Below are positions 11,939 to 23,600 of a stretch of 64,000 nt of DNA, in pieces. Source of the stretch: Temnothorax longispinosus (lineage: Eukaryota > Arthropoda > Insecta > Hymenoptera > Formicidae); contig NC_092358.1 of assembly GCF_030848805.1 (NCBI RefSeq), positions 24,231,073-24,295,072 on the forward strand. Reading direction: 5' to 3'. A program made the translations under genes and the position numbers. A model generated the notes under the pieces. That model saw only the letters and a program-made list of their open reading frames with translations. It searched no databases and had not been told where the DNA came from. Numbering within the stretch: position 1 is the first letter of the stretch; each line of letters begins with the position of its first letter.

Positions 11939-14658
11939 TCACTGGGATACACAAGTCTCATCGTCATTTAGGTTCGCGCTACGTTCTTGCGACGTACGCC
12001 ATGTTCTACGGCAAGTAGCACATGATGGCTTGCAATCTGAATCGGGCGCTGATACGTTGTCTAGATGTAGGGCATTAGCAGTCGTGGAACCACATAAGCT
12101 ACCAGTCCCTGTTACCAATTGCCACGAATCTCCTGAAGACGTCGAATCGTTTCGTTGTCGAACATGCGAATTGCGTGGTATGGGAACACCAATCGGAGAT
12201 GTACGATTTGCAGGCAACGGTGAACGCGGTTCTTGTGCAGCACCACCATCTTTATTTGGCGATGTGTTAAGTGTCCCGTGTGCAACATTTCTATAACATA
12301 TAATATATAAAGATATGTTAGAAACCTGATCGAAATATATAACAGGTGACGTTAATATAAAAATAAAAAATTCCTGAAAATAAATAATTAAAATAATCAT
12401 ACACATTGTTTCGTGAGTCCTCTTGATTGTCCAATGAGTCAGGAAGAAACACAGCTGGCGATGAATCACCATCTACGCTATTTTGTTCAATAGAACTGGA
12501 TGAGCTGTTCTTAGGACTGAAACTAGAGTTTGTAATGATTTCGAAAGAATCGCTGTCAATCACAAAAGTGTCCGATTCACTATGCTTCGACGTTCTCTCG
12601 TAACGTTTGTGTATGCTGAAGTGTTCGTTTTCAATGTACTTTAAGAAATCAAAACAGAAAAACAGTATCTCCTCTCCTTTGTTGAGTCGATCTGCTAAAT
12701 CGTGTCCAAAAAGCATCCAGTCATAGGCGATGGTATAATACAGTAGTTGATACGAATCCAATGTCGTATGAATGACCCCATCAGCCCACAGACTAATTCT
12801 CAGTAATGAAATAAATAGCGGTGTGCGGTCCCAACCTACAAATAACACATTATTAATCTCATTATAAAATATTTATTTTGGACATTTTAATAGAACGATA
12901 TGTCCATACCTGAGATACAGTGAATCAGTAATCCGTTATTACTATCACTCAGATATCTCAGTATTAATCTTAAATAGTTCTGCGTTAATTTGACTAGATT
13001 CCATTCCGTATACTGATCCCAGTTGACTCGTAATTGACTGGAGATTGGGTCTTCAGGTACACATATTGGCGCGTCTATGTAGTTCTGGCGCCAGTTGAAA
13101 ACCAGATCCTTCGATCGGTAATCTTGGTCTCTAAATTCCTTGAAGAATTCACATCCAGGATATGGCAGTGAAATGAGTTTAAAGTTGCTGTACCGCCTCT
13201 CTTGGTCTACCTTCTCCGACGAAGTTACGCTGAGTACCGAACAAAAGAGCTCTGTTTAAGGGCCTCTAAAAGTGGATTCGTAGAATAAAACAGACCGCTC
13301 ATACTAAGGACTATTATTATGGAACTTTACTGTTTTTAAAGATGAACGTCTTCTTATTGGAATAGTTATTCTCTATGTATGCAGTTTTCTTCTGGAAAAG
13401 CTGTACATGCTTCATACTAAACATTATTATTACTATGATTTTCACTCATCGTTTACAATGATTTAATGAAATAAATAGTTTTATAGAGCCATCTTGTTTT
13501 TCTTCTATTCTTCTTACACATAAACAACTTTTTATATTTCTTTTAATAATTATACTACTAACAAGTCGGTTACCTTCTTTTTAAGGGAACATTCAGAAAC
13601 AACGCCACCCATAGAAATATATGCAAATGCAATTACTAGTTTAGGTGGTAGATCCCACCATGCTCCCGACAATGATTCCGAATTCTGGTGCTCCTGGGAA
13701 TTTTGCAGCAAATCTGACTAGCTTTAAATGATCCTGAGGCATGCCTAAATCATTCCCTAAAGTCTCCTTTCAATCGCGAGGGTAGAAGGTAACCGGCTTA
13801 CTTGTAAGTTCTTGCTATTACTAAATTTTAAAACAGATAGTAAAGCCTAGTCCTCAACAAGTATTTGCTTCATGTAACGTACAAATACAAGAGACTTAGT
13901 ATCATCCTTACGTCATTCCATATTTAACTTTCTTCTTCTCCACCATGAAGTCTACGATGGTTCCTACATTAAGAGTCTTGAGAAGTTCTATATCGTGATA
14001 TCTAACTTTATTTTTCAAGTCAGTGAGCTTCGATTCTTCCTCGGGTAGGCTTTCCTCCACCTGTGTGTCTGGCTGCGCTGAACTGGCGCTGCTGCTGGCT
14101 ACACTAGATAGCAAGAAATCTAATCCGGCTCTACCGAACATTTCCGGGCCGCTGGATAACGTTGAGGATCTGCATACGTGCCTACCCTTGTAAAATATCA
14201 CTGGCACCGGAAATCTTGAACGACATCTGGCAAATCTTGATTGTGTCATCAGTTTGACGAGCTTGCTTCTTAACAATATGCTCTCGTACGTATTTTCCAT
14301 CACGCATGGAACCGGCGCAGCGGCTAGCGCGTCAAAGTTTTTCGAATTTCGAAACTTGTCATGTTCTAATATTATAAGGTAACTGGGATAATGCGCGCAA
14401 AGTTCACCTCCGCTGTTGTCTATTGTAGAATATTCGTAATCAAAGGCCGCAAGCAGCACACATCTCTGCATAATTTCCTGATTCTGCAAAAAGATATGGG
14501 ATCCATTAATTTCACTAAGAGTCCAATACGGATGTGCTTAATCGTATAAAATATATTAATGGGACAACTACTGTAACATCCGCATCCTTGGTCCTGTACG
14601 TGTTCTTAGCGAAGTGCGTGATGAGATTTCGTAGACTATCTATACCAATCTCAGTCAT
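11939..14658 (-). CDS. Mtmr14: Myotubularin-related protein 14 (EDTP/JUMPY-type phosphoinositide phosphatase)
   Basis: Five exons on the minus strand, 14658-14572, 14483-13912, 13229-12910, 12835-12403 and 12290-11939, give 587 residues. All introns are GT-AG (88, 682, 74 and 112 bp) and the phases fit. Diagnostic blocks are CRSSTLSSGPEMFGRAG in exon 2, PYPGCEFFKEFRDQDY in exon 3 and the active site HCISGWDRTPLFISLLR. The catalytic C324 and R330 of the CX5R loop are intact, and the loop is split by intron 3 inside G327. It is followed by ADGVIHTTLDSYQLLYYTIA and GEEILFFCFDFLKYI, typical of MTMR14. The tail is serine-rich and low in conservation. MTMR14 dephosphorylates PI3P and PI(3,5)P2 and restrains autophagy; the Drosophila orthologue is EDTP (family knowledge). 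The ATG at 14658 is preceded six codons earlier by an in-frame TAG. Confidence 0.94.
13558..13808. mobile_element. Short inverted-repeat element inside MTMR14 intron 2
   Basis: The ends are inverted copies: ACAAGTCGGTTACCTTCT at 13561 and AGAAGGTAACCGGCTTACTTGT at 13783-13804 (one 3-nt gap and one mismatch). The interior is less AT-rich than the flanking intron. It carries a 33-codon minus-strand frame (13742-13641, with pieces such as MPQDHLKLVRFAAKF and FGIIVGSMVGS) that ends in TAA but stays protein-like beyond it in a shifted frame. This may be a decayed exon or captured gene fragment in a non-autonomous element. It lies wholly within the intron and does not disturb the MTMR14 reading frame. 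Confidence 0.45.
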
Positions 14659-14676
14659 GATTCGCTGTGGCGTGAA

Positions 14677-14802
14677 CTAGACGCGTTTTCTCACTTGCAG
14701 TAGAAAATTGCTCGTGATATCTTCCCAAGGAGGCACTAGATTCTTATTACGATATAAATTCACGGGATCAGTAGTTGCTAGTATCTTGCCATTATTTTGC
14801 AT
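14677..14802 (-). other. Unrecognised 41-codon open frame directly upstream of and in frame with MTMR14
   Basis: On the minus strand an ATG at 14802 opens 41 codons ending in TAG at 14679-14677, with peptide pieces such as GKILATTDPVNLYRNK and LVPPWEDITSNFL. The reading frame is open back to about 14831, where a TTCAG could be a splice acceptor. The frame is identical to that of MTMR14, which starts six codons after the TAG. It could be the last exon of another minus-strand gene, an upstream ORF on the MTMR14 mRNA, or an N-terminal extension broken by a stop. On the plus strand the same interval also looks exon-like (acceptor CTTGCAG at 14700, donor AAGGTATGT near 14834). I do not recognise the peptide. 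Confidence 0.35.
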
Positions 14803-14829
14803 GACAAAGACACGGCACAAGCACTGAAT

Positions 14830-16799
14830 TTAAGGTATGTACGCGCGGCCTGCGTGGCATTGCAAATTAATATTTATCAAATTCTTTTCGTCACAATCCA
14901 TCTTCAAACGTCGACAACAGGATCTTCCATGAATGTACAACGGTATAACATGTTAATTCTGTAGATAATAAATTTTACCTGTGTTACGTGCTGACTTATA
15001 AAATATATTTCATTTTACTCGAGACATTCTGTCGCACTTATATCTACGATTTCATATCTATTGCTGTCTACAGTTTGTATCTACAGTGTTATCGAAACAT
15101 CGGGGAAACTTCAGAGAACGAAAACAATACAAAAACTTTCAAAACACTCCACGTCGAAGGAAACATGCGCGTGATTTATGCCACATATTTGCTAAAACGG
15201 AAAATGCGTGAAAAATTGGAGGGTGAGAAAAGAAATGTATATTATAATTTATTTTTTAATAAAAATAAATATATTTTTGCGAATCTTGTACTCCTCGAAG
15301 GCTCAATCGCGAGAGATCAAGAGCCGCGGGCGCGATTAATTCCTCGTTGCGATCATGATTCTTTTCCTGCGAGCACTGCAAAAGCGTGTATAACCTATAT
15401 CAACACCGCCGCGTGTGCCATCGGTGTCGCTGAGAAAACATGCGGCGTTTAAATCCCCGCCACGTAGGGAACGGAGACGTTACGACGACGTGTCGTAAGG
15501 GCTATTGTACGGTCCGCGTGTTTCCGCAACAATGGGCGATGCATTTCCGGAATTCCGATAACTCGGGGAAAATCTGCGACGCGAGTGCACGAGGGTCCGC
15601 GAGCATCTTCGAATCGGGAATGATCGCGGCTTCGGCTTCAGCTGAGAAATACCCGTGAATACTCGCATGCTCCTCCCCCGCGGCTCTCGAGAGACGAAGG
15701 GCGTCGCTCCTCGCGCGCACGTTCCGGCACGTTTGAACCGCTCGAACGGTTTTGGAACTGTCAATCGGGACGAGTCACGAGTCGTCCGAACCCGATTATC
15801 ACGCGGTCCGCGGTCGTCCTATCGCGGTCACGTTCCCGTACTTTTAAGGTTATCCGCGAGACCACGGCGGCCCTCTTCGACGGCGGAGGGGGATCGATTA
15901 CAGCGCCGCCTGCCGTCACGAGCGAATTGAAATCTGTCACGTGACGATTACTCACGCATATTCGAATTTATGCGCGTGTCTATATATAAAAACATTTATA
16001 TATCTTTTAAAGAAGAAATGTATATATAAATGTATACAAATATATGCATGTTACTTTAAGATTATCCACGTTTCTATACGTTATATCTAATAAATTGAAA
16101 AATTAGAGGAGAGCATTGTCCGATCCATATCAATGTTTTAATTCCGCAAAGTTGGAATTTTTTTTTTAAAGCAAGGTATTTACGTGTAAAATATTTAATA
16201 ATCTACATTTGCATTATGCAGTGTAAACTATGTACAACGTATCATCTATGTAAATAATGAATGATCTATAAAGATTATTATCGAAGATTTATATTTCGTC
16301 AGAAATATTGGAAATTTGAATAATGCGTTTTCTATTTTGTTTGCAATTTTATTTTTAGAGCCATTATTTAGATTGAGCATAATTTTTCAAATGTTAGAAA
16401 AAATTAACAATGGTTTTAAAGATTTTGATTATACCTGTGAAGAAAGAAAATATACATTATGCATATTGTGTCGCAATTGTGAGCTAAACAATATACTGCT
16501 TTTTATCTTTTAAAAGCTGTTAAAGACCAGCGTAATTAATATTTCTATATTAACATCATACATCTTCTATGGCATTGTATAATTAAGAAATAAATTAAAA
16601 TTGAAATACATCTAACCTAATCTATATAATCTAGTTTAAACCTACTCTTTATTTTTGTATTATTATTTTTCGCCAAAATACAGTTTAAAGAAATCACGTA
16701 ATCATTCTTTATAATAATTTACATTGGTCATATTGTCTACATGAAATCTTCTTCGTGCAGACAATACGTAAACGTGATCTTGAAATTTGAAATTTCCCG
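14830..16799. other. Spacer between the divergent genes MTMR14 and IQSEC
   Basis: About 2 kb with no recognisable coding exon. A CpG-rich block at 15.3-15.95 kb could be the MTMR14 promoter. It is followed by AT-rich DNA with short self-complementary TATATA motifs near 15.98-16.05 kb. Several open frames of 60-150 codons overlap on both strands in the GC-rich part and none has family features. Confidence 0.4.
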
Positions 16800-17351
16800 C
16801 AAAACGAAAATAAACTTGTCGGACCGGCGCTGACCGGCGCCGGCGACGAGCCACGGGCGGGAACGGCGCGATGGCGCCAGGCGCGTCGCCGGCGGCGACG
16901 CGCGCACGCGCGGTCGCGCCCGACACGGCGGACCGGCGGAATCGAACCGCGGCGCGGTCCGATACTCCGAGCGCGAGGAACGCGACCGCGGCTCCGCTCG
17001 GCAATATGGCGAGTGTGCGATGAGGGGTTGTCGCGTCGTGCGTGCCTCGCCTCGTCTCTCGCGCGCCTGCAGTGACGTTCGTTGATCGTGTGTCGTTCAA
17101 CCGTGAGATATGCCGACGCCGACGGTGACGCGGATTCGCGGCCGCCCGTCTTGAATCGGCGCGCGCGCCTCTCGCGTGATCGTGTCAACGCCGACGGCGA
17201 CGAGGGCGACGGCGGCGGCGTCGACGACGACGACGACGTCGGTCCGTCGTACGTCTCCCCGAAGACGTGGGGGTGAAACAACGTTCGCGCGACGTTCTCG
17301 CACGCGCGCGCGAGAGAGGAAGAGCGCGAGGATCGGAGGTAAACAAACGGC
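16800..17351 (+). promoter_or_regulatory. CpG island, IQSEC promoter and 5' UTR
   Basis: A sharply GC- and CpG-rich block starts near 16.8 kb after AT-rich DNA and runs into the first coding exon of IQSEC. It contains GC-box-like runs and many CGG/GCG repeats. There is an in-frame TAA 9 nt before the IQSEC ATG (G-TAA-ACA-AAC-GGC-ATG), so the coding region cannot extend upstream here and this stretch is 5' UTR or promoter. Confidence 0.6.
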
Positions 17352-17605
17352 ATGAGCGCGGTGCTCGGCGGCAGCGTCGGCAGCGTCGGCGAGTCGGCCG
17401 CGCCGGCGGGCGCCCTCCTGGACCCGGACGTCGAGGGCATCCTCGAGGAGAAGAACCAGCTCATCAGCCGGCAGTACGCCGAGATCGAGAGGCTGCAGCG
17501 CGAGCTCGCCGAGGTCTCCGGCGAGCGGGACGCCCTGCTCTGCGAGGTGTCGAAAATCAAGTTCGAGCGCGAGATGACCGACCTCAAGCGGCTGCACGAT
17601 GACAG
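17352..17605 (+). CDS. siz: IQSEC exon 1 (start codon and coiled coil)
   Basis: This exon encodes the first 84 residues plus two bases of the next codon (phase 2, ending GAC AG before GTAGGCG). After a Gly/Ala/Ser-rich start comes a heptad-rich segment, ILEEKNQLISRQYAEIERLQ onward, typical of the N-terminal coiled coil of IQSEC proteins. The coding sequence is very GC-rich because it sits in the CpG island, and this creates a 292-codon shadow frame on the opposite strand. Confidence 0.9.
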
Positions 17606-20600
17606 GTAGGCGCTCCGAATACTCCGATACTCATTCCCCTCGCTCGTGCCTTCTTGACCGCTCGTCCTCCCACTCGTGGCCTCCCAATCTGAGAGAAGGT
17701 AGAAACAAGGAATCGCACTCCGCGTACGCTTGTTTTTTTTTCTCTTTACTCCGCGATTCCGTCCAGTTTTCTTTCCCTCCGCGAGGGAGTTGAATCGCCT
17801 TTCAATTTGAGCGCGGAATGTGTGACGCGAACGCGGCCTGCATGCGAGGGCCGGGCCTGGTCGCGATACTCGCGATATAGAAATTCAGTTTTACCGGCGT
17901 GAAAGTGCTCTCCTTTTCTTTGTCTCTCTCGTAAGTTTGCTTTTTTATTCTTAATAAATGCGATCTTCGGCGCGTTTCCCACGCCTTTTGTACCTGAACC
18001 GCGCGAAACGGCGCGCGGTTTTAAGGCGGGACGAAGCGACGGAGATGAAAAGGTATATCCGAGATGCGAGGAACTCTCGCGAGAGAGAGAGACAGTTCTG
18101 TCCATCTCAGTCGCATTCTTCTATACTTTTCGCGCTTAAAGCGAGACGAGGGTGCAGCGGGGTAGCTGAATGCCACACGAAAACCCACATTTTATTTCCC
18201 CTCTTTCGAATGAAATAATGGAAGGTACGAAAAGAAATTGTGTAGCGCGGACAGCGCGGTAGCTTCTTAACGTATAACGTTCTCGTTTATTCGCGCTTCT
18301 GCGACGGGAACGGGGCAAACCGGGAAAACGCGGAAACCGAAAAAGGGCGTATCCGCCTTTTTCCCGCGCATTTAGGGCGCGTTGTTCTTTTTATTTCTTT
18401 TTCATCCCTCGACCCACTCGGTCAGGGTTTTCCCGATCGTCGTTTATTTCCCGGTTTTCTCCCCGTGTAGAAAATCCAGCGCGAATCGAACCGAGGGGGT
18501 GGCGGCAGTTCGCCCTCCCTCGCGCGCGTCGCCTTGTCCCTCCTCCCCCTTTCCTCCCCCTCTAGAAAAAGCCATCAGATGTCAATCATCGCGGAATTGA
18601 TATTGCACCGGCGGCGAGCGTGCCGATCGCGGGGGCGGGCGTCCTCGCGCAAATTTTCCCGTCGCGTCTGATGAGTATCGCGAAATACAGGGGGGCGGGG
18701 GGATGCAATTCGCGCGCGCACGAATACGCACGGAACGATATATGCACCGTTTCTCGTCGGATTAACCCTTTGTTTCGCGACGTCGTTGTTTCCGCCTATT
18801 ACGGCTATTACGATCGAACGCCGGCCGACGTTGCCGCGCACACACGCATCGCGAGCTCTCTCTCATCGGTCAGTCTTTTTCTCTCCCCTCTGGTTCAACA
18901 AGTAGCCGAGTGTAGATCAACCGAAAGAGTTAAAACGGAAAAAGCGAAACGTAATCTTCGCACGTATTTCTCTACTAGTTCTGGGGGAAAAAAACGGAGC
19001 ACTCGCGGAAGGATATTTTCCTTTCAGCTTGGATTCTATTCCTGTTGAATAAACGGTCAATTTGAGCGTCTACACGGATAATACGCAAGATTAATGCGCT
19101 TGTCGCATCATTTCCTCTGAGTGATATTGCCTTTGATTAATTCCGTGATTATCTCCTCTCGTCGGAAGTGCAATGTCGAGACACTAGGTTATCGTTTATC
19201 GCACTGTTTCGATTTTTTGTATTGTATATATCTTCGCGCAAATAAGATTGAACGTAGCATTTCCTTAAATCGATACTTATCCGAAACTAATTGTAAAATG
19301 TACGATTTTATCGTTTACTTCCTCTCCTCAGGTCTAATTCTTTTCATTTCCTTTAAATCATCTGAGAACTACAGATATTCCGCAATATCGTAAAAAAAAA
19401 TCGACCCGAAATATGTTGAAGATTCTACGTAGCGAAAGGAATATCCGACGGTTTTGAGGCTATTCGATTTATACATTATAAAAATATCGATGACTAGCCG
19501 TCGATGATTCGTCATTGTGTTTGGCCGTGCGTTTCGTCCCATTGACGTTTACATCAATGACGTTTCCCGGGGAGTGCTTAATACGCTGTCGCGCGCATGA
19601 AACCGTGACAATAACGCGAATCATTAAAGCGTACGCGAAAGAGAGGATCCCGCGCGCGCTTGTTCGCCGCTATCAATGTGCAAGCGCGTGCCCAGATAAA
19701 TTGATAATCTACGACGGGGTGGGGGGAGGGGGCGCGAAGTACCACCTCGCATCGTGTCCGAGCCATCGAATTATAGATAGAGGCTGCGCCCGACCGCCTA
19801 GTCGCTAATGCGATACGCATTCATTCGACGTAGCCGCGAAATGTCGTGGAATATGATTATCCGGCCCACGGTTTAAATTCCCGTCCTCTCTCCCACCTTG
19901 CGAAACGCCGAACGCGAACGCGGTAAGAGACAGAAATTTTGTCTCTCCACGAGGTCGAACGACAGTTCGGGAACCAGTATCGCCGGGGAGCGAGAGACGT
20001 TTAATTAGCACACCAATTACCAGCCAAGTGAATATAAGCTGATTCTCAAGCCGCATTTTCCTAATCGCCTCGATTTCTAGGAAGGAAAATTTCCAACGCA
20101 ATTCGAAACGCACCGATGAGACTCGCTCGTCACGAATATTATTACGATTAATTTGATATCACATTGCTCCATATATGCTTTTTCGAGGATAATAGAATTT
20201 ATAATGTAGAAATTCTCTGCTCAGCTCTCCGTTGACAGTCGTGCGATACGTTTGTTCCTGCGCCGCGGATACGCCGCGCTTAATTAAAAGCGTTATTAAG
20301 TGCGCTCGTCAGAAGGAAACGGACCGCGTTGCCAAGACCGCATCATACCTTAATAAGGACAACTCGAATGCGTACGTCGCATTCATAAGCGTGTACACTC
20401 CCCTAACGCATTGTCGTGAGAGTGCCGCGCGCGTAGGGAGTAGTAGTAGACGCAACGACCTGGTAAAGCAAGGCGCGTATCGTCCATCTGGAAGAAAAGA
20501 GTCCGCGTGCGCGCGCGCACAACGCCGCGTAGACGTTCCCACAAGATAGGCCCCTAGACGGGATACAAGCGCGTTACGCGCGTTCTTATACGCGCCGTAC

Positions 20601-23600
20601 GCTATAATGATAATAATTGATAATTGCATATCGGGCACCTTGCAACTCGCCCCGCAACTTCCCCGCCGTCGATCCTTACCGCGACAGATACGTAATTTTT
20701 CTCTTCCGACGCGCTCGTCGATTCGCCACCGTTTACGAGAACGTAATAACGAGAACGTAATAAGCCTCTGCAATGGCTGCTTCCTGATATTTTAACATTT
20801 ATGTTTTCCTTCGCGCTTAATGCGATATAATAATCCTATATAATATTTTCGAAAGCAGATGCTAAACGACCGCGAAACGAGATCGGTTCGCGCGACTTCA
20901 AGTCGGGAAGAAAAATCATCGGTCGCAGATCACCATATGCGCTTAGCATTAGGATCGCGGCGGTAAAAGGAGAGGTCCCCAAAAGCGGTGACCTTGAGGC
21001 CATCCTATTGACCTGCTGGGGGATCCCGCTTTGAAGCCGTCTCTAACTTTACTACTAAGCTCATGATTTAATACATCTGGGTTGCAGAACCGGTCCGTCC
21101 CAGAACTTCGGAAACTTCTTCTCTCCCGTGCGTCTCGCGTGAGCTCTTTATCTCGCGTCCGCGCGCACGCCCAATTGTAAGCATAGTGTCGCGGGACGCG
21201 CGTGGAAATCCCACCGGCTTGCTCTCTCCTGCAAAATGCTAATCGAGCAAACACGCGTGACGCGAGCGCGACGTGGCCGAATCTCTCATTCTTTCTCCAG
21301 CGCTGTTCGAGACCTCCGAAAAACGTATCTTATGAAAAAAAAAAAACGGATTCTTCTGTGGCGCGATATTCAATATCTTCGTCCGTTAAAAAGAAAGCTC
21401 GCGAATCGTTCGATTACATCGTTACAACGACGCGAGGTCGACCGGTCACGCCAAATATATCCCGCACATAATTGGTGTTCTGCCTCCGTACAATCTCGGG
21501 CGGTCGAGAGATATTTGACACAGATTCGCGGTCGTTCGCGGTTCGCGCTGCATCTGACGTGTCCATTGTTCCCGGAAATTTATTGCGTCCGCGCGATGTC
21601 GCGAGGATTAGACGAATTTCAGACTTCCACGCGCGTTATCGAGCGGGCGTTTCTCGCACGAAAAAGAATCTTTTCAGAATTCGATAATTAATTTTCCAGC
21701 GTCATTGTGCCCGCTCCGCGCGTTTTATTCTTAACCTTATCAGCTGTGCAAACAGTTTGCCTCGAATGTCTCTCTTAAATGAGTCCTTTCTTTCGACGCT
21801 TGACGCTTGACGTCAATTCTTATCAAGGTTGGGTATTACGCAAAATGAAAAAATATGCAGTTTTTACAGTATCCGCTATTTCGTAAAAGAAGAGAAAAAA
21901 GATAAATAATCATGATTATGTATGATATGACCATTGCATAATTAAGATTTTGATTAATACGTGACAGTGAACAAACACTTGTAAATATTACCAATTTACG
22001 ATTCGAGGACGCTTAATTTAATTTTACGAAGATTATGCAAACGCGAGTTTTACATACAGAAATATTTAAATGGAGAGACGGCGTCCGTTTGCGGCTTGCG
22101 ACGAGAAAACTGCTTATTCTTACAGATTAAACGTCTCTTCGGCGGTTTTTCGTCTTCTTTGTGCAAGATCGTGGTAACAGACATACGTTTCCTTGTCTGC
22201 GGCGAAAAAAAAAGAAGAATCGACTTGGTCACGGCTCGGAAAAACGTAATACACGGTCGAAAAGAGATTTATGCTTCCAAGAAGCGGCGAACGTTCTGTC
22301 CAAACGCTCGTGTGTCCTCTCTTACATCTGGTACGAACATGTTAAAGCGATGCTCTCGGCATCCACACACGACGCATACCCTCAAGCCTTACTAAACGGT
22401 AACAAGGTTTTTTCCTACGTCTATTCTCGTGATATTTTCCGGGGACAGTCGTAGATTTTCCTAAAGGGACCATCTTCCTTCCATGACGATGAATTATGTC
22501 ATGTGAACTTTCTAGATGCGCTTTAATTTCTCTTTAATTATTTTATTATTACTCCGAACTACTTTGACAACGTTCGGTCTGATTATTTAAGCGAACGCTT
22601 TAAGAATATTCAACGTACAACCATAAGATTGCATCTAAAGTCATGACTCTTCGTTGCACAGTCCTTCGATGTTGATTGCATCCTACGTGAATAGCTCTGC
22701 TATACTCTTTTTGTCTTCATTGAGCAACATTTACGCGCCCGATTGACTCCGGATCACCTTTATCGGATGTGGGCAAGGTTTCTATGGCTCCAAAGTTCGG
22801 TTTCGAGTTTCCAACGGAACGATTGGCTGCGTCTCTTGCGCGACTAATTGGCGCTGATTAGCATCGATTGCAAAACTGTTAATCGTCGATGCAATGCGTA
22901 CGCGTAGGAAAAATACAGGAACGGGAATGCCGATGTGTTCTTGTTGTCATCGCCTGGTGCGTTTCTCTTTCTCTCTCCTTCACTTCTCCGGGGACGACGA
23001 AAATAGTTTATTTCCCTGTGGACCACTGCAAGGAGGACTTCGGACTTTTAATCCCACTTTGCTGCTGCACGCGACAAAGTATTGCACTCGCTTGACTGAA
23101 ATCCACTCTATTTGCGGAATATATAAAGATTATAAAGCTTCAAATGCAGCATTATTGATCATCTCTCTTTTGAAATTCCTTAATTAACAAACTTTTTATC
23201 CTTTTTAATGCACCGGCAATAATAATCGCGCGGTCACGATTATTATTATTATTATAAACTTTTCTTTTCAATAAAAAAAATAATGATCGTATAAGCTCCT
23301 CTTTTTCGGCGGTTCTACGAAATTTGTACGCACCCATGTACATCTGAAAAATTAATTTCTCTATCAAAAAGATTTAATTCTACTCAAAATTCTATATAAA
23401 TTTAATTTAGATCGAGACCTCCCGATGAAATAAATAACCAAAAGGTCATCAAGAATTAATAACTTAACAGCGAAGGATAAAATTATCATAATTACAGTGC
23501 TTAAAAATACTACCTCGCCGTAAGCAGTTTAAGTTACGAATATACGCTTGCTACGAATTGCTTGCTACGAATATACGACCGGACAGAAGGAGTCGATTTA

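Noticed and set aside
16709..17587. 292-codon minus-strand frame antisense to IQSEC exon 1 and its promoter
   Set aside because: It lies in the CpG island, where stop codons are rare in all frames. It is Arg/Ser/Pro-rich without any domain and is the shadow of the real plus-strand exon.
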